Below, one piece after another: positions 22,363 to 30,159 of a DNA stretch of 64,000 nt. Under the pieces are notes generated by a model, which made no database searches, was not told the DNA's origin, and saw only the letters and a program-made list of their open reading frames with translations. The first letter of the stretch is position 1, and each line of letters opens with the position of its first letter. A program made the position numbers and the translations under genes. Source of the DNA: Neopusillimonas aromaticivorans. Lineage in GTDB: Bacteria > Pseudomonadota > Gammaproteobacteria > Burkholderiales > Burkholderiaceae_B. Location of the stretch: the NCBI RefSeq assembly GCF_030344915.1, contig NZ_CP128233.1:1984001-2048000 (forward strand). The letters are read 5' to 3'.

Positions 22363-23325
22363 CTAAGGCAATAACCCGCGTATGGCGGCAATGCCATGCG
22401 CCCCTTTCTGCTGCGCCTGTTTCAATGTGCTTTCCGATTGTCCGCCAATGGTGTACACGGGCATTCCGGCGTGCTGGGCCAGCGCTTCGAATTCATCCCA
22501 GCCCAAAGCAGCTTGCCCCGGATGCGAGGGTGTGGGCAATACATGGCCCAACACGGCAAAGTCGGCACCCGCAGCGCGGGCCAATGCCAGGTCGTTTACC
22601 GAATGCACCGAGGCACCCAGCCATTTGACGTTCAATGCAGACCGGTTGATATTGGTCAGGTCTTGCGCGCGTGCCTGGACGCCATCGGCCTGGGTCCACC
22701 AATGGGTGGGGTGGGCACTGTTCACCAGGAACAGTAGGCCACGTTCGCGGCAGGCGGCCAGCACCGCCTGAAATGCCGCTTCCAGTGCGGCGGCTTGCCC
22801 GGGCTGTGCGGCCCAAGCGGGTTCACGAAACTGCACCATGCCGACGCCCTGTCCAGCGGCATGTTCAAGTTGCTGTAGGAAGGGGCGAAGATTTTCGGTT
22901 GTATTGATCGAGGTCAGCAGGTAGCGCTCGGGCAGTTTCAGCCAGCGCAAGGGCGGTTCTGTGGCCGGGAGCAAAGGCCCGACATTGATCGGGCCTTTGG
23001 CGTTCACCCAGGCCAGTTGCTGGTTTTCAAGCCCGCGCGGGGTGCCGGTCCAGCCTGTGACCTTGCAAAATGCCAGGTGGACAATATTCTTGGGGTACTC
23101 ATGGACATAGTTCACCCACGGGCTGGCCTCGGTGACATCGATATCGATTTCTTCTTTCAGTTCGCGCGCCAGGGCTTGCAGTACGGTTTCGCCCGGTTCG
23201 ATCTTGCCGCCCGGCAGTTCCCACCAGCCGGGCCAGGGCTTGTCGGCCGGCCGTTGACCCAGCAACAGCGACCCGTCAGGCTTCAGGATCAGGCCCGCAG
23301 CAACAAAAATCTCGGGTTTAGACAT
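22363..23325 (-). CDS. Nudix hydrolase / ThiE-like fusion (MutT-TenI type)
   Basis: A 320-residue fusion. Residues 1-135 form a MutT-like Nudix domain with an intact Nudix box (GKIEPGETVLQALARELKEE, ~residues 38-57), preceded by LLGQRPADKPWPGWWELPGG; such domains remove oxidised dNTPs. Residues ~150-320 form a thiamine-phosphate-synthase-like TIM barrel (MVQFREP, WLGASVHSVNDLALA, FAVLGHVLPTPSHPG, YTIGGQSESTL). This domain pair is known in proteobacteria and its joint role is unclear. A separate full ThiE lies at 57103-57746, so this barrel may have diverged. It overlaps the upstream ATPase gene by 8 bp. Intact. Confidence 0.9.
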   Translation of the reverse strand: MSKPEIFVAAGLILKPDGSLLLGQRPADKPWPGWWELPGGKIEPGETVLQALARELKEEIDIDVTEASPWVNYVHEYPKNIVHLAFCKVTGWTGTPRGLENQQLAWVNAKGPINVGPLLPATEPPLRWLKLPERYLLTSINTTENLRPFLQQLEHAAGQGVGMVQFREPAWAAQPGQAAALEAAFQAVLAACRERGLLFLVNSAHPTHWWTQADGVQARAQDLTNINRSALNVKWLGASVHSVNDLALARAAGADFAVLGHVLPTPSHPGQAALGWDEFEALAQHAGMPVYTIGGQSESTLKQAQQKGAHGIAAIRGLLP

Positions 23326-24183
23326 GGCGTGCGGCCCAGTCCTGCGCAAATTGTCGTGCCACCCGACCCGAGCGGGAACCGCGCCCCAGTGCCCATTGAA
23401 GCGCTTCCAGGCGCGAGGTTTCAATGGCTTCCTGCGGGCATCCCAGTTCTTTGAGCCAGTAATACACGATGTCCAGGTAGTCGTCCTGGCGGAAGGGGCG
23501 GAACGACAACCAGATGCCGAAGCGTTCGGACAGCGATACTTTTTCTTCCACGGTTTCACCCGGATGCACTTCACCATCGGGTTGATGTTGTGCGGCCAGG
23601 TTTTCGCTCATGTATTCGGGCATCAGGTGGCGGCGATTCGAGGTGGCGTAAATCAGAACGTTGTCGCCCGAGGCGCTAAGCGAACCGTCCAGCACCGACT
23701 TGAGCGCCTTGTAGCCGGCCTCGCCTTCTTCAAACGACAGGTCGTCACAGAATATGATGAATTTTTCGGGACGTTCGCTGACCAGGTCGACAATCGTGCC
23801 CAGGTCACCCAGATGCGCCTTGTCGACTTCGATCAGGCGCAGGCCCCGGTCGCCATAGGTGGCCAGCATGGCCTTGACCAGCGAGCTTTTGCCGGTACCG
23901 CGAGCACCCGTCATCAGCACATTGTTGGCGGGTTTGCCTTCCAGAAAGTGCCGGGTGTTCAGATCAATGGTTTCCTTTTGGCGTTCGATATGCTGCAGGT
24001 CTTCAGGCTGGATGCTGGCCACATGTTTGATGGCATCCAGCCAGCCTTGCGCACCTTCCTTGCGCCAGCGAAACGCACGCGCATCCCAGTTGATGGGTGG
24101 CGGGGCAGGGGCAGCCAGGCTTCAAGCTGGGCCAGTACCCGCTCGGCGCGGGCCAGCAATGTCGTCAGGTCAGGGGTGCTCAC
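23318..24183 (-). CDS. DUF815 AAA ATPase (one frameshift)
   Basis: ATP-binding protein of the DUF815 AAA family, conserved next to the Nudix/ThiE fusion in Burkholderiales. Walker A GARGTGKSSLVKAML, Walker B IIFCDDLSFEEGEAGYK, sensor-like IYATSNRRHL and the ENLAAQHQPDGEVHPGE stretch. Break near 24104: one C lost on the coding strand, restoring LPLPPPPINWDARAFRWR. Repaired length ~288 residues. Its role is not established; homologues are treated as predicted loaders or chaperone-like ATPases. argJ, its common upstream neighbour, lies instead at 46.4 kb. Confidence 0.88.
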
Positions 24184-24266
24184 GGCAGTTCTCCGGTATG
24201 AGTCGCAAATCAGGGCGCATTATCGCCAATTTTCGGTTGTGTCATGCGAGCCCGGCGGGCTGAACG

Positions 24267-24272
24267 TATAAT
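24267..24272 (+). promoter_or_regulatory. Candidate -10 element of ispB
   Basis: A perfect TATAAT at 24267-24272, 51 bp upstream of the ispB start, in the divergent gap between the ATPase gene and ispB. No convincing -35 at the normal distance; the nearest TTGTGT is 24 bp away. Modest support. Confidence 0.4.
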
Positions 24273-24322
24273 CGGGGGCTACGCCAAAAAGCTTCCCCGA
24301 TTCTGTTGAATGCAGGTCCACT

Positions 24323-25288
24323 TTGAATATCGCTGAACTGTTTACCCCCATCGCCCAAGACATGAAAGCCGTTGATGCGGTCATCCGCGACCGGCTGAAC
24401 TCCGACGTGGTGCTGATCCGTACCGTTGGCGATTACATCATCCAGGCCGGTGGCAAGCGCATGCGCCCCGCCATGTTGCTGATGGTGGCCCGTGCCCTGG
24501 GGTACAACGGCACGCTGCATCACTTGCTGGCGGCGGTGGTCGAGTTCATCCACACTTCAACCTTGTTGCACGACGATGTTGTTGATGAGTCTGATTTGCG
24601 ACGTGGCCGCAGTACCGCCAATGCCGTGTTTGGCAACGCGGCCAGTGTGCTGGTGGGCGATTATCTGTACTCGCGCTCGTTTGAAATGATGGTTGAGGCT
24701 GACTCCATGCGGGTCATGCAGGTATTTTCGCAAGCCACCACTGTCATTGCGGAAGGTGAAGTGCTTCAATTGTTGAACGTGCATGACCCCGACGTGTCGT
24801 TTGAACGCTATTTGCAGGTGGTGCGCTACAAAACTGCCAAGCTGTTCGAGGCCTCCGCGCAGGTGGGCGCGATCGTGGCCCATGCAACCGGTGCACAGGA
24901 ATCAGCGGCGGCGGGCTATGGCCGCCATATCGGCACCGCGTTTCAACTGATCGACGACGTGCTTGACTACGAAGGCGATGCCCAGGCTTTGGGTAAAAAC
25001 GTCGGTGATGACTTACGTGAAGGCAAGCCGACATTGCCCCTGATCCGTGCCATGGAAGTCGGTACGGCGCAGCAAAAGCAACTGATTCAAGACGCCATTC
25101 GTACCGGCGATGGTGACTTCGAGGCCGTGGCCCGCGCTATCCACGATACTGATGCGCTTGAATACACCCGTCAGGCGGCCCGCGACGAAGCTGAAAAAGC
25201 CCGTGAGCAATTATTGGCGTTTCCGCCCTCCGAAGCGACCGAATCTTTGCTAAAATTTTGTTCTTTCGCTGTTGACCGCGATCGCTAG
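24323..25288 (+). CDS. ispB: Octaprenyl diphosphate synthase IspB
   Basis: Builds the polyprenyl side chain of ubiquinone by head-to-tail condensation of IPP. First Asp-rich motif LLHDDVVDESDLRRG near residues 81-95 and second FQLIDDVLDYEGD near 211-223; GGKRMRPAML in the N-terminal part. 321 residues, intact. TTG start at 24323 (NIAELFTPIAQDM), because the nearby ATG 24310 is in another frame. The gene is divergent from the ATPase gene and followed by tRNA-Pro. In most Burkholderiales it is divergent from rplU, which here lies 22 kb away. Confidence 0.95.
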   Translation: MNIAELFTPIAQDMKAVDAVIRDRLNSDVVLIRTVGDYIIQAGGKRMRPAMLLMVARALGYNGTLHHLLAAVVEFIHTSTLLHDDVVDESDLRRGRSTANAVFGNAASVLVGDYLYSRSFEMMVEADSMRVMQVFSQATTVIAEGEVLQLLNVHDPDVSFERYLQVVRYKTAKLFEASAQVGAIVAHATGAQESAAAGYGRHIGTAFQLIDDVLDYEGDAQALGKNVGDDLREGKPTLPLIRAMEVGTAQQKQLIQDAIRTGDGDFEAVARAIHDTDALEYTRQAARDEAEKAREQLLAFPPSEATESLLKFCSFAVDRDR

Positions 25289-25309
25289 TCGGCAGCTGCA
25301 CGTTCAAGT

Positions 25310-25386
<77 letters not shown>

Positions 25387-25422
25387 ATATATTGTTCAGG
25401 TATCCTTGCCAATCAAGGGGTT

Positions 25423-25457
25423 GAAAGCACGGTTAAGCCGTGCTTTCGTTGTTTTTG
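25423..25457 (+). terminator. Terminator after tRNA-Pro
   Basis: Perfect 10-bp stem GAAAGCACGG (25423-25432) / CCGTGCTTTC (25438-25447), loop TTAAG, then GTTGTTTTTGTTG. Typical rho-independent terminator for ispB/tRNA-Pro. Confidence 0.85.
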
Positions 25458-25510
25458 TTGTGTCGCACAAAAATCTGACAAAAACCTGATGGGTTGTCAT
25501 AAAATCTGCA

Positions 25511-25547
25511 GAAAGCGGCTGTTATGCTCTTCATAACAGCCGCTTTC
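25511..25547 (+). promoter_or_regulatory. Strong hairpin in the fabI leader
   Basis: Perfect 16-bp stem GAAAGCGGCTGTTATG (25511-25526) / CATAACAGCCGCTTTC (25532-25547), loop CTCTT, followed by TTTG. It ends 30 bp before the fabI ATG. It could be an attenuator, an mRNA-stability element or a second terminator for the tRNA transcript. See findings. Confidence 0.6.
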
Positions 25548-25577
25548 TTTGATGCGTACTAACTTTACGGAGTGTTT

Positions 25578-26357
25578 ATGACGGATGCCGTTGCCCCTTT
25601 CAGCCTCGCCGGCAAGAAGGGACTGGTTCTTGGTGTGGCCAATGATCAATCGATTGCCTGGGGATGTACCCGTCTGGCACGTGCACAAGGGGCCGACATC
25701 GTGGCCACCTGCGTCAGCGAAAAAGCGCGTAAGTGGGTCGAGCCGCTGACCAGTGCCATCGGGGTTGATCTGGTCCCGTGCAACGTTGAGGCCGACGGCC
25801 AACTCGAGGCCCTGGTGCAGCACGCCGTCAACAAATTCGGCAAGCTTGATTTCGTCATTCATTCGATTGCCTGGGCCCCGCTGGAAGATTTGCATGGGGC
25901 CGTTGTCGACAGCTCGCGCGAAGGGTTTGCGCGCGCCATGAACATTTCCTGCCATTCATTTGCCGAAGTGGCCAAGTTGTGTGCACCGTATATGACCGAT
26001 GGCGGCAGCATGATCACCATGAGTTATCTGGGGTCGGTGGTTGCCGTGCCGCATTATGGCTTGATGGGGCCGGTTAAAGCCGCGCTTGAATCTACCGTGC
26101 GTTATATGGCCCAAGAATTAGGTCCGAAAAACATCCGGGTACATGCCGTTTCGTCGGGTCCTATCCTGACGCGTGCGGCATCGGGTCTGGCCGACTTTGA
26201 TACCTTCATGGAAACGGCTCGTGCCAAGGCGCCATTGCAGCGTCTGGTAACCCTGGATGAAATTGCCCAACTCTCAACGTTCCTGTGCTCTGACGCGGCC
26301 TCGGGCATGACGGGTCAGACCATTTATGTTGACGCCGGTGTGAACGCGGTCGATTGA
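25578..26357 (+). CDS. fabI: Enoyl-[acyl-carrier-protein] reductase FabI
   Basis: NADH-dependent last step of fatty-acid elongation. SDR fold with GVANDQSIAWGCTRLARAQGA (the FabI-type nucleotide loop, atypical GxxxxxSxAxG), HSIAWAP, and the catalytic Tyr-x6-Lys in PHYGLMGPVKAALES; SSGPILTRAASG follows. 259 residues, intact. Start at ATG 25578 with ACGGAGTG upstream, rather than the in-frame GTG 25572. It is preceded by a strong leader hairpin and followed by a MaoC gene on the same strand, suggesting a lipid or acyl-CoA role for the pair. Confidence 0.94.
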   Translation: MTDAVAPFSLAGKKGLVLGVANDQSIAWGCTRLARAQGADIVATCVSEKARKWVEPLTSAIGVDLVPCNVEADGQLEALVQHAVNKFGKLDFVIHSIAWAPLEDLHGAVVDSSREGFARAMNISCHSFAEVAKLCAPYMTDGGSMITMSYLGSVVAVPHYGLMGPVKAALESTVRYMAQELGPKNIRVHAVSSGPILTRAASGLADFDTFMETARAKAPLQRLVTLDEIAQLSTFLCSDAASGMTGQTIYVDAGVNAVD

Positions 26358-26438
26358 TACGCCTTCCGGGTGCCATTTTGCAGATCATTATCGGGCCCGG
26401 TTGCCATGCCGGGCCCGCTGCTGTTCAAGGAAAGAAAC

Positions 26439-26977
26439 ATGACAGACACTGTACAAACCGACTGGATGGAAAATACGACCTACGACGAACTGTTCGTCGG
26501 GCAAACCGCCAGTTTCATGCGTGAAATCACGCGCCACGATATTGCGGCATTTGCGACATTGTCGGGTGACATCAATCCGGCTCACCTGAATGAGGAATAC
26601 GCCAACGCCAGCCTGTTTGAAGGCGTGATTGCGCACGGCATGTTCGGGGCCGCCCTGATTTCGGCCCTGTTGGGGACACGTTTCCCGGGCCCGGTACGAT
26701 TTACCTGGGGCAGGAAATCAAGTTTACAAAACCGGTTCGTATCGGTGATCGCTTGACGATCCAGGCGACCGTAACATCCAAAAATGATGAAAAACAGCGG
26801 ATCAAGATGGATTGTGCCGTCATCAACCAGCATGGTGAGGTTGTGCTGAAAGGTGAGGCCAAATTGATGCCGCCGTCGCTCAAAATCCGGGTGCCCCGCA
26901 TTACCGGACCACAGATCGTTCTGGTCGAGCCAGACGGGCAGCAGACCCCTCTGTCTGTTATCTCCGAGGGCTTATAA
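26439..26977 (+). CDS. MaoC-like (R)-specific enoyl-CoA hydratase domain protein (one frameshift)
   Basis: Hot-dog-fold acyl dehydratase, ~179 residues after repair. The hydratase signature is present: SGDINPAHLNEEYA (catalytic Asp and His) and GVIAHGMFGAALISALLG. Break near 26695: one G lost, restoring FPGPGTIYLGQEIKF. The sequence matches the N-terminal half of bifunctional enoyl-CoA hydratase/phosphate acetyltransferase proteins and stops (LKIRVPRITGP...SEGL) about where their linker to the Pta domain begins. No pta follows. Start at ATG 26439 with AAGGAAAG upstream. Lies 81 bp after fabI. Confidence 0.85.
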
Positions 26978-26993
26978 CGTTGCGGGTTATCGA

Positions 26994-27022
26994 AAGTATT
27001 ATTGTTTAATAAAATAATGCTT
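26994..27022. promoter_or_regulatory. AT-rich inverted repeat upstream of gentisate dioxygenase
   Basis: AAGTATTATT (26994-27003) and AATAATGCTT (27013-27022) form a 10-bp inverted repeat with one mismatch and a 9-base spacer, in a markedly AT-rich patch 85-113 bp before the dioxygenase ATG. It may be an operator or promoter region. No regulator gene is adjacent. Confidence 0.4.
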
Positions 27023-27106
27023 ATTTGGAAATCAAATCGTGATGGTCACCGGTGCAGGGGTAAAATCATTTCGGCTTACCAACACCCAACCAGGAGGTAG
27101 AGACGT

Positions 27107-28201
27107 ATGAATCCCCAAAACGCAACCGGTGGTCATCACAATGCCATGGCGCCCGAAGATACACCTGAACTGCGCCAGTTGTATGCTGATTTCGAAGCGC
27201 TGCACATCATGCCGCTCTGGACCCAGACAGGTTCCTTGATGCCCAGCCATCCGGCTCCGGCCGCAGTACCGCATGTCTGGAAATGGTCCAAACTGTACCC
27301 GGCCGCCAAGCGTTCCGGTGACCTGGTTCCTGTGGGTCGTGGCGGCGAGCGCCGTGCACTGGGTCTGGCTAATCCTGGGTTAGGTGGTCATCCGTTTGTC
27401 TGTCCGACGTTGTGGGCGGCCATTCAGTATCTTGGTCCCAAAGAAGTGGCCCCTGAACACCGTCATGCGCAGAATGCTTTCCGCTTTGTGGTAGAGGGCG
27501 AAGGCGTCTGGACCGTGGTCAGTGGCGACCCGGTTCGCATGAGTCGGGGTGACTTCCTGCTGACCCCGGGTTGGAATTTCCACGGCCACCAGAACGTGAC
27601 TGACAAGCCCATGGCCTGGATTGACGGCCTTGATATTCCGTTTTCCTACCGCAACGACGTGGGTTTCTTTGAGTTCGGTCCTGAAAAACTGTCAGACGAA
27701 ACAACGCCCGAGTTTTCGCGCGGTGAACGCCTCTGGTGTCATCCCGGGCTGCGTCCGTTGTCGGGCCTTCAGAACACCATCAGTTCTCCCATCGGTGCCT
27801 ACCGCTGGGAATACACCGACCGTGCGCTGTCTGAACAGTTGCGCCTGGAAGACGAGGGCTATCCGGGCGTCGTCGAGCCTGGCCATGCGGCGGTCCGCTA
27901 CATCAACCCCACGACCGGTGGTGACGTCATGTCCACCATCCGCGCCCAGTTCCATCGTCTGCGCGCCGGCACGGAAACCGCCCCGCGTCGCGAGGTCGGC
28001 TCCAGCGTGTTCCAGGTGTTTGAAGGCCGTGGTTCGGTGGTGATGAACGGCGAAACCCACAAGCTTGAAGTGGGTGACATGTTCGTCGTGCCGTCATGGG
28101 TTCAGTGGTCGTTGCAGGCCGAGACCCAGTTCGACCTGTTCCACTTCTCGGATGCTCCGATCATCGAGCGTTTGAATTTCGACCGCGTCCAGATCGGTTG
28201 A
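27107..28201 (+). CDS. Gentisate 1,2-dioxygenase
   Basis: Opens the gentisate ring to maleylpyruvate using Fe(II) and O2. Bicupin protein of 364 residues, intact. The N-terminal cupin carries the iron ligands in PEHRHAQNAFRFVVEGEG and the later GWNFHGHQN; the C-terminal cupin reads SSVFQVFEGRGSVVMNG and VGDMFVVPSWVQWSLQ. AACCAGGAGGTAG gives a very strong ribosome-binding site. It stands alone: no maleylpyruvate isomerase, fumarylpyruvate hydrolase or transporter adjoins it, so the rest of the pathway must be elsewhere. A strong terminator follows. Confidence 0.92.
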   Translation: MNPQNATGGHHNAMAPEDTPELRQLYADFEALHIMPLWTQTGSLMPSHPAPAAVPHVWKWSKLYPAAKRSGDLVPVGRGGERRALGLANPGLGGHPFVCPTLWAAIQYLGPKEVAPEHRHAQNAFRFVVEGEGVWTVVSGDPVRMSRGDFLLTPGWNFHGHQNVTDKPMAWIDGLDIPFSYRNDVGFFEFGPEKLSDETTPEFSRGERLWCHPGLRPLSGLQNTISSPIGAYRWEYTDRALSEQLRLEDEGYPGVVEPGHAAVRYINPTTGGDVMSTIRAQFHRLRAGTETAPRREVGSSVFQVFEGRGSVVMNGETHKLEVGDMFVVPSWVQWSLQAETQFDLFHFSDAPIIERLNFDRVQIG

Positions 28202-28248
28202 TGGTGTGCCGGCAGCTTTCGCTGCCTGCCGTACTGAACGTTGCGTCA

Positions 28249-28286
28249 AATGCAAAAGCGCCCTAACGGGCGCTTTTGCATTTTTT
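28249..28286 (+). terminator. Terminator after gentisate dioxygenase
   Basis: Perfect 15-bp stem AATGCAAAAGCGCCC (28249-28263) / GGGCGCTTTTGCATT (28268-28282), loop TAAC, then TTTT. It can also serve the convergent OsmC gene, because A-rich sequence flanks the stem. Confidence 0.9.
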
Positions 28287-28295
28287 GAATCTTCT

Positions 28296-28742
28296 TTACT
28301 TGAGTTTTTTCCGGTGACTGTCGAACACTTCGGTGGTGATGGGAATGCCCTGACCAACACTTTGGGTCACCGTGCAGAAGGCTTCGAATGAGGCCAGAAC
28401 GCGATCCAGATGTTCAAGTGTCTCGGCCGGTACGCCCAGCGTCAGGACGCAGTGCATTTCTGTAACACGTAACCGGTTCTGGTCATTGCGGCCGATTTTT
28501 GCGGTGACGGTGCAATGGATGGGTTGCGGGTCTTGCTTGTATTTCTTAATGGCGAAAAACAGCGAATCGCACAGGCAATTGCCGACCGCAGCGGCCAGGA
28601 ACTGAACGGGCGACGGCCCTTTACCTTCGCCGATGGGGTGGGGCTCGTCACCCAGCACGGTGGGGATGCCTTCACCGAAAGAAATTTCAAACTGGAAGTC
28701 TTTGATCTGTTCAAGCTGCACAGAGATAATGGGATCTGACAT
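28296..28742 (-). CDS. OsmC family protein
   Basis: 148-residue OsmC/Ohr-fold protein, a family including thiol peroxidases that reduce organic hydroperoxides. Visible: GEGKGPSPVQFLAAAVGNCLCDSLFFAIKK (the first conserved Cys pair, NCLC) and FEAFCTVTQSVGQGIPI (the second conserved Cys). This FCTVTQSV form is that of the OsmC branch rather than Ohr. Start at ATG 28742 (MSDPIISVQLEQ). Convergent with gentisate dioxygenase and sharing its terminator. Peroxidase activity is inferred from family only. Confidence 0.85.
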   Translation of the reverse strand: MSDPIISVQLEQIKDFQFEISFGEGIPTVLGDEPHPIGEGKGPSPVQFLAAAVGNCLCDSLFFAIKKYKQDPQPIHCTVTAKIGRNDQNRLRVTEMHCVLTLGVPAETLEHLDRVLASFEAFCTVTQSVGQGIPITTEVFDSHRKKLK

Positions 28743-28792
28743 AAGTATCGTTTTCTGAAAAATTTGGCGGCGCACTGGTGGGCGGGTGTCAG

Positions 28793-28824
28793 CAGGCGGG
28801 TTGCCGCGTCGCAACCTGCGCCTG
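28793..28824. repeat. Hairpin of unknown role upstream of the OsmC gene
   Basis: CAGGCGGGTTGC (28793-28804) pairs with GCAACC(TG)CGCCTG (28811-28824), a 12-bp stem with a 2-base bulge. No T run follows. It lies in the 169-bp gap between the alcohol dehydrogenase stop and the OsmC start, where no gene is seen. Confidence 0.35.
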
Positions 28825-28911
28825 GCGTGCTGGCCCTGATCAGGCCGGTGCACAGCACGTCAGGTAGCCGCAACCAGCAGTTTACACGGGCCGGTTGCGT
28901 CAGGGTCTCGT

Positions 28912-29967
28912 TTAGTCGTTGCTGATGATGACCTTCATGGCCTTTTCTTTGGCCGCATTGCCAAACACATCATAAGCCTTCGGGAAGTCGTTGAACGTGA
29001 AGCGATGCGTGATCAGCCCTTCGGGTTGCAACTTCCCGGACGTGACGTTCTTCAGCAGCATCGGGGTGGTGTTTGTGTTGACCAGCCCGGTGGTGATGGT
29101 GACGTTCTGGATCCAGAGTTTCTGGATTTGCAGATCAACGCTTGTGCCATGAACACCCACGTTGGCCAGATGCCCGCCCGGACGGATAATGTTCTGGCAA
29201 ACATCAAATGTTTGCGGTATGCCCACGGCCTCAATGGCGACATCGACCCCGTCTTTGGTGGTTTCCTTGATCCGGGCTTCAACGTTGGTGTTTGTGCTGT
29301 TGATGACTTCAGTGGCGCCGAATTTCAGGGCCATTTCAAGACGGGCGTCGTCGACGTCGATCATGATCAGGCGAGCCGGTGAGTAAAACTGGGCCGTTAG
29401 CAATGACGCCATGCCGACCGGCCCGGCGCCGACGATGGCGACGGTGTCGCCCGGTTTTACCGCCCCATAAAGTACGCCGATTTCAAAGCCGGTGGGCAAA
29501 ATATCGCTGAGCATGACCAGCGCCTCTTCATCAGAACCGGCCGGAATCGGGTACAGGCTGTTGTCCGCATGGGGAATGCGTACATATTCGGCCTGGGTGC
29601 CGTTAATCAGGTGGCCGAGAATCCAGCCGCCGTCTTCGCAGTGCGAATACATTTGCTTTTTGCAGTATTCACACTTGCCGCATGAGGTGATGCATGAAAT
29701 TAAGACACGGTCGCCTTTTTTAAAATTGCTGACGGCGCTGCCAACCTCTTCGACAATGCCCACGCCTTCATGGCCCAGGATGCGGCCGTCGGTAACGGCT
29801 GGAACATCACCTTTGAGGATGTGCAGGTCGGTGCCGCAAATGGTGGTTTTGGTGACACGGATGATGGCGTCGGTTGGGTGTAATACCTTGGGTGTTTCGA
29901 CAGTTTCCCAGGCTTTCTGGCCTGGGCCGTGATACACCATGGCGTTCATTGTGGCGGGAATTGACAT
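28912..29967 (-). CDS. Zinc-dependent alcohol dehydrogenase
   Basis: Medium-chain NAD(P)-dependent dehydrogenase, 351 residues, intact. Catalytic zinc ligands in TTICGTDLHI and GHEGVGIVEE; structural zinc Cys cluster CITSCGKCEYCKKQMYSHC; cofactor loop VAIVGAGPVGMASLLTA, followed by an acidic IDVDDARLEMA that favours NAD. It resembles threonine-dehydrogenase/sorbitol-type alcohol dehydrogenases seen near aromatic or alcohol catabolism genes. Start at ATG 29967, backed by CGGAGG 6 bp upstream. Substrate unknown. Divergent from ilvD across a 192-bp gap containing a 16-bp direct repeat. Confidence 0.88.
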   Translation of the reverse strand: MSIPATMNAMVYHGPGQKAWETVETPKVLHPTDAIIRVTKTTICGTDLHILKGDVPAVTDGRILGHEGVGIVEEVGSAVSNFKKGDRVLISCITSCGKCEYCKKQMYSHCEDGGWILGHLINGTQAEYVRIPHADNSLYPIPAGSDEEALVMLSDILPTGFEIGVLYGAVKPGDTVAIVGAGPVGMASLLTAQFYSPARLIMIDVDDARLEMALKFGATEVINSTNTNVEARIKETTKDGVDVAIEAVGIPQTFDVCQNIIRPGGHLANVGVHGTSVDLQIQKLWIQNVTITTGLVNTNTTPMLLKNVTSGKLQPEGLITHRFTFNDFPKAYDVFGNAAKEKAMKVIISND

Positions 29968-30009
29968 GCGGCCTCCGGTGGGGTTGGTGATACACACGGC
30001 CCACTGCGC

Positions 30010-30047
30010 TGCAGTGTGACCTGCTGAAAGATGCAGTGTGACCTGCT
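30010..30047. repeat. Perfect 16-bp direct repeat, 22-bp period
   Basis: TGCAGTGTGACCTGCT occurs at 30010-30025 and 30032-30047. Copies are 22 bp apart start to start, two helical turns, so a protein could bind both on one face of the DNA. They lie 43 bp upstream of the dehydrogenase start in the divergent gap with ilvD. Confidence 0.7.
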
Positions 30048-30159
30048 CAACGGTCATCTTGGCATGAACAGGCCTCGGCAGGTTTGATCCGTGTCAACCA
30101 TAGAGGTTCAGACTTGGTATCATTGACGGGTTGAATCGCACCCTTTTCAGAGAACCGAC

